The notes below the pieces were generated by a model that was given only the letters and a program-made list of their open reading frames with translations, made no database searches and was not told where the DNA came from. From CAXXXW01 sp963665555 (GTDB lineage: Bacteria; Pseudomonadota; Alphaproteobacteria; Thalassobaculales; Thalassobaculaceae), in assembly GCA_963665555.2 (NCBI GenBank), contig OY762308.1, positions 3,339,627 to 3,403,626 of the forward strand: a stretch of DNA of 64,000 bases, read 5' to 3'. The position numbers were made by a program, and so were the translations under genes. Each line of letters starts with the position of its first letter. The first letter of the stretch is position 1. Shown one piece after another: positions 63,548-64,000 of the stretch.

Positions 63548-64000
63548 CGGACGACGACGCGCGGGAGCGGGAGGCGGCGGCGCTCCGGCTCCGGTTCCAG
63601 GCGCCGCACGAAATCGTCGCGGCCGCGCGGGAGCGGCTCCACCGCAACATCTGGGACTACCTCCAGGGCGGGGCCGAGACGGAGACGACGCTGAAGCGCA
63701 ACCGCGCCGCGCTCGACTCCATCGCGTTTAGGCCGCGCGTGCTGCGCGATGTGCGCGCCGCCGATCCGGGCGCGACGGTTTACGGGCGGCGGATGCGCCT
63801 GCCGGTCTGCCTCGCGCCGATCGGCTCGCTCGAAAGCTTCGACCCCGAGGGCGGCGTCGCGGCGATGCGCGCGGCCAGCCGGTTCGGCTGCGCCCTGATG
63901 CTGAGTTCGGTCGGCGACATCCCGCTGGAGGACGTGGCGCGCGCCGGCGACGGCTACAAGATCGCCATGCTGTACAAGCGGGGCGGCGACGATTTCCTCG
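63544..64000 (+). CDS. FMN-dependent alpha-hydroxy acid dehydrogenase (partial)
   Basis: The window ends 152 codons into this gene. The visible part shows the FMN_dh family: IWDYLQGGAETETTLKRNRAALDSIAFRPRVLRDV and RMRLPVCLAPIG, and the start of the FMN-binding barrel with LMLSSVGDIPLEDVA. Members oxidise L-lactate, glycolate, mandelate or similar acids. The ATG overlaps the previous stop (ATGA), making it part of the same transcript as the PHA-synthase-like gene. The substrate cannot be named from this part. Confidence 0.88.
   Translation, partial: MTDDDAREREAAALRLRFQAPHEIVAAARERLHRNIWDYLQGGAETETTLKRNRAALDSIAFRPRVLRDVRAADPGATVYGRRMRLPVCLAPIGSLESFDPEGGVAAMRAASRFGCALMLSSVGDIPLEDVARAGDGYKIAMLYKRGGDDFL

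Overview
The window is chromosomal DNA of very high GC content from an alphaproteobacterium. Several gene families point to that class: a COG4223/mitofilin-like gene next to hemC, hemD and hemY; an ATP12-type F1-ATPase assembly chaperone; a DUF4167 protein; a three-piece transhydrogenase (pntAA, pntAB, pntB); COX15-type ctaA; PhaR; and GAF-domain PtsP. No rRNA operon is present, so genus-level placement is not possible from this sequence. Genes are packed tightly, with many ATGA or GTGA stop-start overlaps and frequent GTG starts.

Layout. 0.1-10.6 kb: GNAT acetyltransferase, gamma-glutamyltransferase, pyrE, a urate-oxidase-type membrane domain, tRNA-Phe(GAA), a duplicated-domain hypothetical protein, enoyl-CoA hydratase, an acyl-CoA dehydrogenase/phosphotransferase/DUF6285 operon, and tsaD-gpsA. 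10.7-15.2 kb: hemC, hemD, mitofilin-like gene, hemY. 15.2-18.2 kb: pntAA-pntAB-pntB on the minus strand. 18.3-21 kb: an accessory locus with an HTH regulator diverging from three tandem secreted proteins that I assign to the cyanovirin-N homology (CVNH) fold, ending at ctaA. 22-25 kb: an M20-type amidohydrolase, then a lower-GC patch with an orphan ParA ATPase and a small partner. 25-32.7 kb: cysD and fused cysNC, an outer-membrane barrel, an M23 peptidase, 3-hydroxybutyryl-CoA dehydrogenase, phaR and a hendecad-repeat coiled-coil protein. 32.7-35.3 kb: rpsM-rpsK-rpoA-rplQ behind a good sigma-70 promoter. 35.3-42.7 kb: degP/htrA, rarA, a DUF429-like gene, crcB, a pseudouridine synthase, atp12, pccB. 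42.8-50.8 kb: ubiG, lysC, ptsP, a fourth, distant CVNH protein, a RodZ-like gene and ispG. 50.8-56.5 kb: hemA, prfA, a CmcJ/AsaB-like oxygenase, prmC, DUF4167. 56.5-58.3 kb: a COG4637-type ATPase plus DUF4276 pair with a strikingly AT-rich block inside the ATPase gene. 58.3-64 kb: MOSC protein, clpB, a PHA-synthase-like gene overlapping a small coiled-coil gene in another frame, and the start of an FMN-dependent hydroxy-acid dehydrogenase.

How it fits together. Most of the window is housekeeping: tetrapyrrole, isoprenoid, ubiquinone and heme a synthesis, translation and its release factors, sulfate activation, PHA and acyl-CoA metabolism, and proteostasis. The most unusual part is the CVNH locus. 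Its first copy carries an 18-base poly-C run just after the start codon that puts the gene out of frame, which is the classical architecture of a phase-variable surface or secreted protein. Copies 1 and 3 are near-identical and share a 168-bp downstream flank up to the ctaA start codon, so the locus has expanded by segmental duplication. Secondary points of interest are the oxygenase inserted between prfA and prmC, the compositional mosaic in the ATPase/DUF4276 pair, the ParA island, and the out-of-frame gene overlap at the PHA-synthase-like gene.
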